A stretch of DNA of 64,000 nucleotides from Glandiceps talaboti (taxonomy: Eukaryota > Hemichordata > Enteropneusta > Spengelidae), in the NCBI RefSeq assembly GCF_964340395.1, contig NC_135565.1:5475142-5539141 (forward strand), written 5' to 3'. This document shows, piece after piece, positions 48,400-61,200 of the stretch. Positions within the stretch are counted from its first letter, which is position 1; the number at the start of each line of letters is the position of its first letter. The translations under genes and the position numbers were made by a program. The notes below the pieces were generated by a model. The model made no database searches. It saw only the letters and a program-made list of their open reading frames with translations, and was not told the DNA's origin.

Positions 48400-51300
48400 G
48401 TTGTTTCTTTCTCTTTCAGGTAAAAAGTACACATTCCATACACGATGTCAATACCAAAATTTAAACCAATGTAAACTTGCATGCCATTGAAATCTTGTGA
48501 AAGTGAAAACTGATATTCTGGGCTGGTCACATGACCCATCGTTGGAATCTCAAATATGTGAAAATGTTGTTACAAATGACACTTACTTAAACAAAGCTAT
48601 GAATGCAAGATCCTAAATTATGATATAAAGTGGGACAGGTTCAAAGTGTTCATGAATCAGTCTACATTCATACTAATTTAGTACATTGTAGTTGTTGTTG
48701 TTATTGTTGTTGTTCTCATTACTGTTACTGTTCCCATTAACATGTTGATATTAAATACTTTTGTATCTTACTTCCAAATTGAAGGCTGGAACTTTTCAAT
48801 AGACTACACATGTATTAACATAGTGACAACAAGTTCATATCAGGTTCTTGTCCAACTTCTATGGACTTGATCTCTTGGTCAGCTGTGTGGGTTATTAACA
48901 TGATGCATCTTATTAGTGAAAATTACATTCTATGCAGTTTTTCAAGAGTTCAAACTTTAAAGTTGTAAAATTGTTTAAAATTGTCATTTTTTCAATATTT
49001 TGAAATCAAATTTTGCCGTTGGTATCATATTCTATGCACTAAGTTACATTGATTCTGCATTGACTTGGTTGATATCAATTGCTGGTAAAATTGTAATTTT
49101 TAAAAAATATAAAAATATATTTTTTGTGTACGTACACACGTACGTCGAAAGATGTGTACTTGACGCCTGATGTATCATTCGTACATGCGCACACTATTGT
49201 TGCTAATAGACAACATGGCGCCAAACATGGTCGATGGTAATGTGGAACTGCTCCATTGCGCTAGTGAAAACAAGTGGGGGGAAAGAAATGAGGGCAAAAT
49301 CAACATTTTTAGTGAGATACACCGATGGAATGCAGTCAAAGAACGTTGCAAGATTGCTGTTAAATAAGTCTAAAATTAGTAAATGATAACATGACAAGTA
49401 CCATAATAGTACTATTAGTAGTATTTTTATGTAGTGACTTTGTGTGATCACAGAACTAAAGTATTTTTCACTCTTCAATATGTATTTGCCTAAACACGTC
49501 TATATTATCGACATTTTACTGTATTCTGATAAAAAATACTCCACGGCATATCTCAAGAACCTTGTCCCTGTGAACACCGGCCCCACCACGCCATGACTAA
49601 CGCGACCCAGCGGTGAATTGTAATAATAATTAGACTATGTAGTTATGCAAGTGTCACAATTGCCCGTCTATTCCCTAGCCGATCAGACCATGGGCCATAG
49701 ACGAGAGCTGTGAAAATTTACCTTGGGTTCCCGCTGCTGAGTTATATTGGAGCTCGAGCGCGTCCATGCCATGGGGTTAACGTCCCACAGGATGCGAATA
49801 AAACGATAACTAATCGCCTACAATTCAACACATCAACGCACTACATAGGTTCATAGGTTTGTAATACCAGACCTTACATACTATGGTCTGCATACTACAA
49901 CTAACCAGACCTTACAGCGCACCGGTCCGCATGCTGCACTACTCGACGGTTCATGCTCAACTCTCCCAAAAACTACAAACCACATGTAAACCTGGGTATT
50001 TCCCGCTCAAACTGGCTACAATGTTACTAACTGTCTGGAGGTGACATAGTCCTTCCGGATCCGGATTCGTCCAGAAATAGCGAAAATGACACAGCTTTAC
50101 AAAATAAAAGTACCAGCTGTCCCAATAACATGCTTTGGGTCTAAAACAGTAACTAATATGGTAACTAATAAACTACTAAACAAACTTTACGAGGTGGCGG
50201 CTGTACTGTCACACAAGTAAACTCAGGGCAGCTTGATATATTGTGGAATTTTGCTGGAAATAAAATACATGCCAACATGGCTTTCTTATAGCGATGATCT
50301 TGACGACATTATCTTATACATCCATGATTATATGTACGCGAACCGGGATGTGGTGATGCACTGCAGCCTAAAAATGTAAAATTTTACCGTATGATCGCAC
50401 GTCAAGTATCGAAGTCTATGCATTTGGAGAGGGGTATGTGTTGAACTATTTAGCGAGCTGGGCATTTGCTAACGTTCCTTCCATAAATATTTGTAATAGA
50501 TTGATAATTGAAAGTGAATTTAGTTGTGTTCAGAGGCAAAACTTGTTTATACAGTCATTTTTCCCGAGTTGAGGCTCTTTCTCCTGATAATGATCGGTAC
50601 CATTGTCAAAATAATCGCATGTCACGAGAAGCACAGTGAGGTCTGCATCTGCCATGCATTATCGTTGACGTCGTAAAATGTATCACGTCGTTGTGTTTCA
50701 TTGCATGCCCTTGAATAAATACCATCGCCAGTCGCACATTGAGCAGTTTATATAGTCACCTGCTGAGAGGTAAATTTTTGTGGGATCGTCTGTCGATATT
50801 GAAGTGAAGTAGAACGTAGCTGGGTAAAACTGATCACTCAATGTGACATTCAGGCTCATCAGAACAAACAGTCTTGAATTCCACTACAAACAAACTACCA
50901 CCCTTCTTATGTACCAGACACAAACACACAGGCAATATATTCAGAAACATAATATGAGATGATGAGAGCCAGACCCTAGATGAGCGGCTGGACCATTTAT
51001 TCAAGATGTGAGAAATGAACTCATACAAGTATCATAAATGCACACTAGTGCTATACGTACGCAAACTTAACAAAAGTTGAAATAACAGTATGTCTTATTA
51101 CTGTGCATGGTACAGAGCAAACCCGTCAACACCCTATCATGCCAGCCAGGAAAAACAGAGGTTAAAACCTTAACATACAAATTTGGAAAAAATCTCTGAA
51201 ACCTGTAGTCCGTTTGCTTATGCATGATCGGGTTCGAAGTGTAGTGTTGGACCTCACCACAGTACCATGAAAATGCAAATTAAAACAAATTAACAATACG

Positions 51301-53330
51301 AAAGATATATATAGACTATGGCGATGGGAACGACCCCAATGTGATACATAATGGTATGTTACATTACTTGTAACTAAACACATACAGGAAATGTGTCACT
51401 GCCAGAAAACGCCAGAACACGCATGGAAAACGTGCACACTATTAAACCTAGTGCAAAATCAGAAAAAGTTGGTAAATAGATGTACAAGGTCCGTGAACTG
51501 TGCAGCTCGTAGGTCTGTCTAGAAGTGTTCACTCAATACAAGCACAAGCACATGGTATCTACCACCCTCATAAATCACAACTGATGGGACTGTCTGCCTT
51601 TCCCTGTCCAATAAGAAAACATCCCAACATGCGCCCCGCCTGGAAAACTGTTAAAACACGTGACATCAAGACAGTGATTCCGATACTATACTGTCGAAAC
51701 GTGCGAAATCATATTTACTGCCAAGATAGCCCTGTTTGCAGACGGTGTAGCATGCAGGGGTCTACGTTGCTCATCAAGGGACAGAACACCGTATCCAAAC
51801 GGGCCTACAGGTTTCTTCATCCTAGTTCCAAATATCAAATATACTTATAAATGTTACAGACACAACCACCGTGACTTGTGATTCCTCTGTGGCTGTGGCA
51901 ACGATTACGACATGTACAATGTATTGTTTTCACTACTGGTGATTGACGATGTACGGTAACTTCCGTTGGTTTTATTTTCAATTCAGGGGCGAAAATCAAT
52001 AGCTAGAAAGTAGCACGTAAGTAATAAAAAGTGATAATGTGACACTTCTGTACGTCATGTAAAATGAACTTGCTGATACAACCAGAAACTATATACAACA
52101 ATTGCACAATAATTATAGCTTTCAACTTTCAACTTTCAAGGATAACAAACATAGCTCTACGTTTGCCTACGCTACGAAATAGGAAGGCAGATACTTCGAA
52201 CGTGTCAGGCTAGATAGTGAAGTCGCGTCCCAAATTCTCACGTGATCTCGTCTCTTAAATTAAACTAGGTCACTTCAGGTCATTTATACTGAGACGCCGC
52301 CATTTCATGATTCTAGGCATAATAGTAGTTGATAACTCCCCCCCCCCCCTACCCTTACCCCCAATACTGGTGCCGGCTGTGTTTGTATACTTGTGACTCG
52401 ATTATACTAGAACTTTTCTGTCAATATAGGAGGAAAACAATCCACTTCCGATCGACCTTATGATGATTGACATTGATCACGTGATGGTAACCACTTAAAC
52501 TGATACTTCGCCATTATCTGTACGCCGTCCATTTTGAGGTATCTGTCGTCATACATGAAATGGCATGGTGACATACTAGTACCAGTTCAGAACGTGTACG
52601 TGTAGTGTCATGCAACACATTGTAACCACCATGGTAAGCGACATAATATGTTTTACGGTAGGTTGACTGTAACCATATAACCTTAGTTTGTGTACTAATT
52701 ACTGTGGTTGAACCCTTGGTTTTACCTCGGCCAGTCGATATTTTGCCTGGGGCAGTCACGATCCATTCTCGCAAGCCAAAACATATTTTCAGTTTAGATG
52801 ATGCCCGAAGACGTTTGGCTGCGTATTTCTAGACCCGACATTTATGTTTTTGATATTATCATTTGATAAAAAAGACGTAAATACTTGGGGTATATTGTTG
52901 GACAAGTATATGGGTCTTGTTCCACGATATAACGGTGGGACAAGTTGACTGAGGGACGAGTGTATGGGACGAGTTGATATGGGTTTTGGGACAAAGTGAC
53001 CGCCACCTACTTTAACTTCTATGTCATTGTTTACTATTATAATATTATTAGAGAGGTTTAGATGCGCGTATTTACTTGTAAGTTGTATTGTGTTCTGTCG
53101 GCGTAGCGTCATAGTCACGGGATTCGAAGCAACCCACGCTTTCTGAATCAGACAAAATGTCAAAATGGCGGTCTATACGTAACTGTACCGCCAAATTAGA
53201 ATTCCTTTATATAAGTTATGATTTTCTAATATTTCATCATGTAATCCGTGTTCTGTGTCCTCTTTCAAACAAGCAGTTGTTACACCTCTTCTGAAAAAAA
53301 CTTGCTTGGTTGCAATATTATATTCTAAAA
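48400..53330. other. Region with no recognised gene
   Basis: Short frames only, none with recognisable motifs on either strand. A C11 run lies near 52338. The stretch 49130-49200 has overlapping GTAC/ACGT palindromes. Confidence 0.45.
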
Positions 53331-53757
53331 AATACCGCCAATGGCGTTGTAGCACAACTGTACACTGTACAGTTTTTAAAAATGATTATCCATATGCTAG
53401 TCCATGCTAACAATAGGTGTTCGTTTGCTGAATGACTATCCAGTTGCCTATCCAACCATGTTGGATAGGCAACTGTGAACAAAATAGGCACAAGTGAACA
53501 AAATAGGCACAAGTGAACAAAAACATTCAAAAATGTGTGCAAACATATCTAGCAACATGACCACGCCCATAGCAACAGGCAAATGATCGCGTATATCGCA
53601 AAGATAGCAACATGGTTGGATAGGCAATTGCATGCAAGAAAGCAACTGGGTAGTCATTCAGCAAATGAACACCTATTGTTAGCATGGACTAGCATATGGA
53701 TAAACATTTTTAAAAACCGCACAGTTGTGCTACAACACCATTGGCGGTATTTTTTGT
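53331..53757. mobile_element. Inverted pair of family A left ends
   Basis: 53331-53459 is a family A left end (ACCGCCAATGGCG ... GTAGCACAACTGTAC ... GCTAGTCCATGCTAACAA). 53598-53757 is the same sequence inverted, ending CACCATTGGCGGT. The middle holds a tripled AAAATAGGCACAAGTGAAC-type repeat. Together they form a fold-back element whose right edge is about 160 bp upstream of the RAG1-like coding start. Confidence 0.75.
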
Positions 53758-53914
53758 TTGTTTACAATGTATGCTGTCGCGCATTTGTGAACGATTGCGA
53801 TCTCATTACGCATGCATGTGTCCTTGGTAACGAAGTTTGTGTATTGTTTACACATCAATTGTTTATTGCGCCATTTTCGAATAATTTCTGCCGATTTTGA
53901 AAACGTAATTAACA

Positions 53915-54259
53915 ATGTCTTATGAGTTTCATGAGAGTATTTTGAAATCACGATGCCGTGTGTGTGCAAGAAGGCCTATTGGTACAAGTTACACTTGTGC
54001 AAATTTCGAGAATGAATTTGTCAAGTGTTTTGAAATCGATATCAGAAGATGAACAAGATGTACACGTTTTTGCAACCTTTGCAAACGAGTTATATTGTCC
54101 TGGAATATGGCAAGGACTGAAAACAAAACATACAGACCAGGGACACATGTAGCAGAGTGGTTTAAACACAGTCGAGTAGGAGAATGTGGAGTATGTGAAA
54201 GTGTAAGTAGGGGAGGAAAGAAAAAGAAGGATAGTAAGAACAGAGGGGGACCAAGGAGT

Positions 54260-54309
<50 letters not shown>

Positions 54310-54996
54310 TAGTAAGGATATAGACCAGATAGATGACAACTCTGAACGTAAAACTGCAACAGATCATTTAGTAACATCAGTGAGACAAAGGTGTGGGAAG
54401 AGGATGAAGTGTAATTTTTCTCTACAAAGTCAATGGTTCAGTAATATTACCGCAGAAATGGAATGCCCCATCTGTAAAGATGTCATTGACGAACCGATCC
54501 AAGTAATATGTAATGGGCCCCATATTGTTTGTTGTGAATGTCTGTGTTTGTGGTTAGTTGAGTCACCATCATGTCCTGTTTGTCGTATTGTTTTGTTTTG
54601 ATTCTATTGTGTGTCCGTCTGTCATCTTCTCTAATATACTGTCGAATCTTGTAATTACTTGTGACTGTGCCAGTGCTGGCTGTAGAGAGATTTTGCGGTT
54701 GCAAGATCTAAGAAATCATGCAGCAAAATGTCAGTGTCAGCAAATATTACACGACCATAAGACCATAGTTACTCATTAGCTGGCCCCTTCAATACAATCA
54801 ATCCAGTCCCCTTCCTAAATGCAAATGACCGTGACAGTAGTGTTGAAGATGTAACGAGTATGTGCCCAATTCAAGCAGCCGAGGTAGTGCTGCAACATGT
54901 GCCTGAATTACACACTCACCCGAGATATGAAGAGCTGACTACTCAATTAGTGAAGAAAAAAATCAAAATTATTGAAACAGAAGGCAGCGTGGTCAG
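53915..54996 (+). CDS. RAG1-like gene, N-terminal zinc/RING exon
   Basis: Order of motifs from ATG 53915: CRVCARRP (CxxC); FVKCFEIDI; SEDEQDVH; TRFCNLCKRV (CxxC); HVAEWFKHSR; GECGVCESVSRGGKKKK (CxxC plus basic tail); about 20 Ser encoded by an AGC/AGT tract (54258-54315); a RING finger (MECPICKDVIDEPIQVICNG, CCECLCLWL, CPVCRIV); then SNILSNLVITC with AGCREILRLQDLRNHAAKC (zinc finger); and IETEGSVV before a GT donor (54997). Vertebrate RAG1 has the same order: a CxxC-rich ubiquitin-ligase region with FxIDV and EFCHNC, a RING, then a zinc finger. This would be the DNA-recombinase non-core region. The frame changes near 54044, 54063, 54594 (T4; T3 restores it) and 54770, so it is broken as read. 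An alternative is an unrelated RING protein, but the ordered match makes that unlikely. Confidence 0.65.
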
Positions 54997-55236
54997 GTGA
55001 GTTATCGATGTATTAATTTATATGGTCATGTTCATGTTACTTTCACTTAAAAGTTCTGTTTGCACAGATGACCTTACAAAATATTGTGAATTTTGAATAA
55101 AACTTCACCCCATTACATGTGCATGTTTATATATGTTTACAATTGAAAATACTTGCCCATTATAGTAGTATTTGGGGAAAATTTAATCAATTTAATATGA
55201 TTTAATTATCTATTCTAGCTAATTATGATGACCAAG

Positions 55237-58200
55237 ACTGTTCAACCAAGAAAAAAGTAATGAGTGCTGTCGTCATCCAGTGACAGAAAGGTCAAAGCTG
55301 CTTGTCGAAGTCAGGCAAAAGATAAGTGGTGGTGAAAATGCATCCAAATATGAAGCTGCAGTTGACTTCAAGCGTATCAATAAGACAGAATAGAGGGACC
55401 TCCTGGTCTGATCCCAACCATCAAACCTGGTGCTGGTCTTATGGTCAAAGTCGATCTAGGTCTCACATGGTCAAAGCTTCACAAACTTAGGAGGTATCTT
55501 AAAGTTTTGCTTTCCTAATATGTAGCAGTCAATAATAATTCATTGTTTCTTTTTCTCTTTTAGGAATAACACTTGTATTTGAATAAAGCCCACTGCATTT
55601 ATTATTACATAGATTATTTATTTTAATATTTTCAGCATTCATGTCTGTTTTCAAGGTTTCTCTAATCACAATGTAAAGACTACAATGACTGGTAAGGCTG
55701 CTTTCACAAAAACTTGTTGGGGGGGGGAGGGTCGGGAGAATTTTTGTAAAACCCTAATTTCTTTTCAAGTACCCCCCCCTGCCATATTCCAAAATTTTTC
55801 AAGTACCCCCCTGCCAAAGCCCCAAATATTTCAAGTTACCCCCCCCACCCAAATAAATTTTCAAGTACCCCCCACCCGAATAAATTTTTTTTTGTGCGTT
55901 AACATTCCATACCAAGTACAAAACTGTACATAATACACTTAATACCAACTTTGTCCATTATATATATAATCAATTTGTATATTGTGTATATATATACACA
56001 AACACCAGTTAAAACAAAATGTTATGTTAACCAGTGCATTGCCTGTCCAAAAAACAACATATACTTGAAAATGAATTACACTTTGAATAACTCTTGTAAA
56101 ATGATCAGCAGACCAACCGAGTCTTTGTTTTCTGTTCAATATTGTATTTTTAGTACATTATACTAGTAGTGTTACAGTTGAATGTCATTTTAGTTGTATT
56201 TGCAAATATTGTGATGCACATGTTATCTAAAGAGAGTTTTATACTGTATTGTTCCAGTTCAGTTTCCTAAATGTGGGCTAAAAGAAATCAAATTGGTCTA
56301 AATATCACTGAAAAAACTCTAAATAAAATGCATTGCCATGTATCCCGTTCTTGTTTGATGTAAATTAGTTCAATATAATGTCAAAAGAAAATAAATGTAT
56401 GACTCAAAAATGCCAGGAATCAAGTGATATATATTAGTGGTAATGATAATTAAGATGGCCCTATTATCATAGTAATTGTATATCTTAATGAACCTGGTAA
56501 TACATTTACCTTGTAAGAGCCTGATTATTGGACTGGTTTTGACGTTAGATTACAAAGGTGAATTCAGGACTTTAAACAAAGTCTCAGAATGTGTTTATTT
56601 AAATTTTTGATTTCCAAGTGGTAGCTCTCCTTCCAGATCTTGTGTATATAAACATGGCATTGTCATCATCAACATCATCATCAGACCCAATTTCTCCTTC
56701 AACTCATCAGAGTTGGAACTAGCTGTATCATCATTCTCACTGTCGCTGTCATCAGATGACAAATCACTCTCACTTTCGTTAGATTGATAATAGTGGCATC
56801 TTACAGCCTCAACTTTGTCTATTTGTGCATTCCTGCCACAGCTGGAATTTCATAGTTGGAAAGGTACTTATCAAGTTCTTTCACTTTCAATTTGGAAATG
56901 TCACCATTTCTGACAAGCGCATCCCAGTCATATTCATCAAATTTTTTTCAGCACGTTGCTTCCTTTCTTTCATTCGTTTTCTTTCCCTCATAGAGGCAAG
57001 TGTTCTCTGTTGTTCTAAATGAAGGATTGCTCCCTTTAATATCTCTTTCTTGACACTCAGTTTCTTGCTCAATTCGTCAAGTTTCTCAACATTTTTACTT
57101 GACACTAACCCTTTACTATACAGGTGTTTTAGTTGTGCACGGGGTTGGAAGTCATCTGGTGGTCTTTCACTACCATCATCTCTTGTTAATGGTGTTGAGA
57201 ATACATCCATATAGTGTCAAAGTTTATTTATTTATCTTTATATTTACAAGTAATGGTATATTCATGCAAAGTTGAAAAGTATGTGCTAAAAACTTATTTT
57301 ACTTTTTCTCTGTTAACTCAGCTTGTGAGATATTGTCTTCTGTTTCACATGTAGCAGACGTTGCCAATATGCTAATTTTAGGAAATATTTAGAATGTGTT
57401 ATTAAAAGTTTGTGTTGAAAATTATAGTTATATCTATAGGATGAAAAAATACCTTGCACAGAAGTTTTTGATACTTGTCAAGTATGTTTTAGTGCAGGTG
57501 CATCTTTTACATTTTGATGGCAGGCTGAGATGAACCTTTTCCAACTCTTTTTTTTTTAACTTCCAAGAGCTGCAAATGTAAAATGTTGTCTGTCATATTT
57601 GTCTGTCATTTAATACTAATAAGAATTTACATGAAAAAGTTACATATCATTATGATAACCACAAACCAAAACACAGTCATGTCACAAAGAATATTTTCAG
57701 TACAGTGTAAAGGTAATTTCACACATTAAATGAACCAAATTTCAGTAGATAGTAGTGTACATGAAAGACACTGGTATTTTCAGACAAAAAACAATCTGTA
57801 TCACTCAATTCGCCCATTTCAATTTATCATTACATTAACAGTTTATTAAAAGAAAATTGAAATTTAACTTTTTCATTTTACTAACTTGTGAGCAACTGTT
57901 GTTTGTAGCCGCCGTCGTCGTCGTCGTCGCTGTTGTTGTTGTTGTTGTTGTTGTTATTGTTGTTGTTGTTGTTGTTGTTGTTGAAAAAGGAAGACCAACA
58001 TTTTAAAAGCTTATTTTCCCATGTTTGAAAAGTCATGATGTCAATTTATTGTCAAGTACAACCCATAACATTTTTTCAGGTACCCCCCCACACACTATCC
58101 ATATATTTTCAAGTCCCCCCCCTAAAATCTCCCGACCCCCCCCCCCCCCCCCCCTAACAAGTTTTTGTGAAAGCAGCCTAAAGGGGAACACGACTCCAGG

Positions 58201-61200
58201 CTTGTGATTTCAGAGAAACTTCAAGTTCATTGTGTGCTTTATAGGGTATCTCTGTATAAGTTATTGCATCATGAGAGTACGCAGGAATAATGTATTAAAG
58301 TTTCACACTGAATAGTTATGAGTTCTGATTACCTGTACCCTAACTTTGTAAAAAAAAAAAACTCATGGATATCCAGTGTAACTTGAAAACATTTCTGCTG
58401 ACTCTCATGATGCAATGTCCCATAGCAAAATAAATATACCTGTATAGGCACAAGAGCAACTTGATATTTCCCTGAAATTACAAGTAATTGCCATATTTTA
58501 TGAAAACAACTAAATTTCCTGGCATGGTGACCCCTTTAATCATTTTGCCATGGTTTTTGAATCAAATGCTTACATGAAATCTGACAAACTGCCATAGGAA
58601 AGACTGTTCACTCATGACACAATCATGTTTGGCATTCAAATAAGCAACCGTGTACTTGTGTGCAGTGGGTGTCATGATTTATTTGATTTATTTGTGCTTA
58701 CCTTGTATGTTGATTTTCTCCTAATCTAAGAGACAAACTCTTTCATATAGGTGGCTTAGACAGTGGGATGTTTATATTCAAAGTAAACAAAAAGACAGTG
58801 AGAAAGCAAAGGTGCTACAGATACCTCTAGTGGTCGAAAATCTACCTTTATCTTTCACATTGAAAGGAGCAGATGGTATAAAAATGCAGGAGTTGAGACT
58901 GGCACCCTGTGTGGCTGTGTCAAGTCTTGTATCTACTGTTATGACAAGACTAGAGGACCTAGAAAGGTATTTCTCATTTGGTTTACAGCTATATATACTG
59001 ATAAAGATAAAATAGTAGTTGAATAGTGTTATATTTGTCTTCGGAACTAATTTAGGTGAATCTATGTTCAGTGAAGTGTGAAAAGTAATGATGAGATTGG
59101 TTTTTTTGTCCCCTATCAATCAATTAATTAAACTGCATCATTGGAGTCTGCAGATATAATGTATTTAAAATTTGAACACTGAATATTCATGACAGCTGTT
59201 TTACACTGAAGTGTTTAGTATTTTTGTAATCATGAATCTTTAGTGCACAACAATTTAATACATTATGGATGCTTGCTCCCATGATGCAATAACCCATAGT
59301 AAAGATACCCTGTAAATGCACTCTGAAATTGCAAATAATTGGAGTAGATGATATGAAATCATGAAATGACTCTCCAGTTGTTTCCTTCATCATACATGTA
59401 CATTGATCAGTTCAGCAAAACTGCAATATGTGTTTGATTCACTTATCTCCCAACTGTCAATTTACAAAACTGTTAAAAATTTTCTCTTTACTTATGATAA
59501 TTCTTGATTCTTACATGTTGACAGGTATGAGAAATTGTTTTCCCCATGAAATCATACCACCATCTCAAATTTGGCTAAAGTTTGGTGGGGACCATGGTGG
59601 TGGTTTGATGAAGACCATCTTTCAGGTTGTTAATGTGAAAGAACAAAACAGCTGTGAAAATACTGTGGTGTGGAATTTGTTCATGGCAAATGATTCTGAT
59701 AAGAATGTGTACATTTCTATGAATATCAACAAAGGAGATGTTGATACACTGAATGGCTATGAGTGGAAGTAGGTCTACTTCATGTACATACATACATGTA
59801 TAAACTGTAATTGTCAATATATTTCAGATTTTGAAAGTCAGTCTGTGTGCTAACAATTTACTTATGATTCCTTTCATCCAACACTTTTTTCAGAGGAAAG
59901 AGAATATTAGTATGGATAGTTGGAGATTATGAGTACCTCATGAAGATATATGGCTTATCAGGTCCCAGTGGTAGGTTGTGCTACACTCTATTTATATGCT
60001 TTGTTTATTTATAGGGGACAGGGGAGATGTGCATAAATGTCTTGGTACTGTAACTAACATATGTTATGTCTCAGAGGAGAAGACATAGATAATACCCTAC
60101 TCTTTTTTTTTTATAGATTTCTTCCATTTTTGGGTGGTCACACAACAGAAAAAAATCCATTATTAAAAAGGGAACACCCGTTCGCTATTCACAGACACAG
60201 ATATGTATTACATACACTCTGAATGTCCTTGAGTATGAGTCAGTCCTAACTACATTGTAACTTCAAGTGTTTACTACATTAACAATAGGGGGATTAAATT
60301 TGGTATTTCGTTGTAATTTGCTATCTCACAAAACTTATGTGATGATAGATCATGAAATGATTTATGATATGCCTGTAGATCACGGAGGGAGTGCCTTTAC
60401 TTTGAGGAATTAATTTAAAAGATAATTTGTATATCTCCTGATAGGTAAATATTATTGTCTGTGGTGCCTTTCAACAAAACAGGAGGCAACGATGAATCCA
60501 GGTAGTAGGGCCTGCATTAATCAGTGGGACAGCAGAGCAAATCAAAGCAGATCATCACAGCTTTAAACAAAGTGGAGCTTCTCTGAAGAAGGCAAAACTA
60601 TACCACGACTGTGTTCGACAGCCGTTCTTTGATGTACCACTATCTAGGGTTAGTACTTTAATAATAACACTACATTATTTATTTCTCTTTAGGTCAAAGA
60701 AGACACATTTGGATAAAATTAAGACAATTATTTTATGTGCTCTGAAGGTGTGTTGACCTGTCTTTCACATTTCACTGGGGATATTCCACAGGTCTTTTAA
60801 GCTTCTACAACAGGCATGTCAAATCTTGAATGTGAAGATATTCACATACAAGGTGGAAGCTGGTGATGTAGATGAGCCTGTATTAAAATCAGGCTGCTAC
60901 AAGAAGTATGTGAAGTTAATGGATGAGGTGGTTGCTCTTCAAAAGCAGACAGTCTACAAGAAAGAGCAGACAACCTCAGTCGGGATATTGAATCCTTAAT
61001 GATGCTGTCTGATTATGAAGACAGTGATGAGGATGACGATGATGATGAAATAATTTCTAGAAAGGGTCCACCACTCCTGAAACTCCAACAAATGGAAAAA
61101 GAAAATGAGGATTTGTATAGACAGGCTGGAGACAGGGTTAATATTCATATTATGTGTACTAATTTTAAGGAACATCGCATTAATGATATTTTGTTACTGT

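Noticed and set aside
51500-51850. 116-codon plus-strand frame with several Cys pairs
   Set aside because: Cys spacing fits no zinc-finger type I know and there is no supporting context.
52789-53163. 124-codon minus-strand frame
   Set aside because: Low complexity, no domain and no splice signals in phase.
53948-54377. Minus-strand poly-Leu, poly-Ala and poly-Cys frames
   Set aside because: Reverse readings of the AGC/AGT serine tract of the plus-strand RAG1-like exon.
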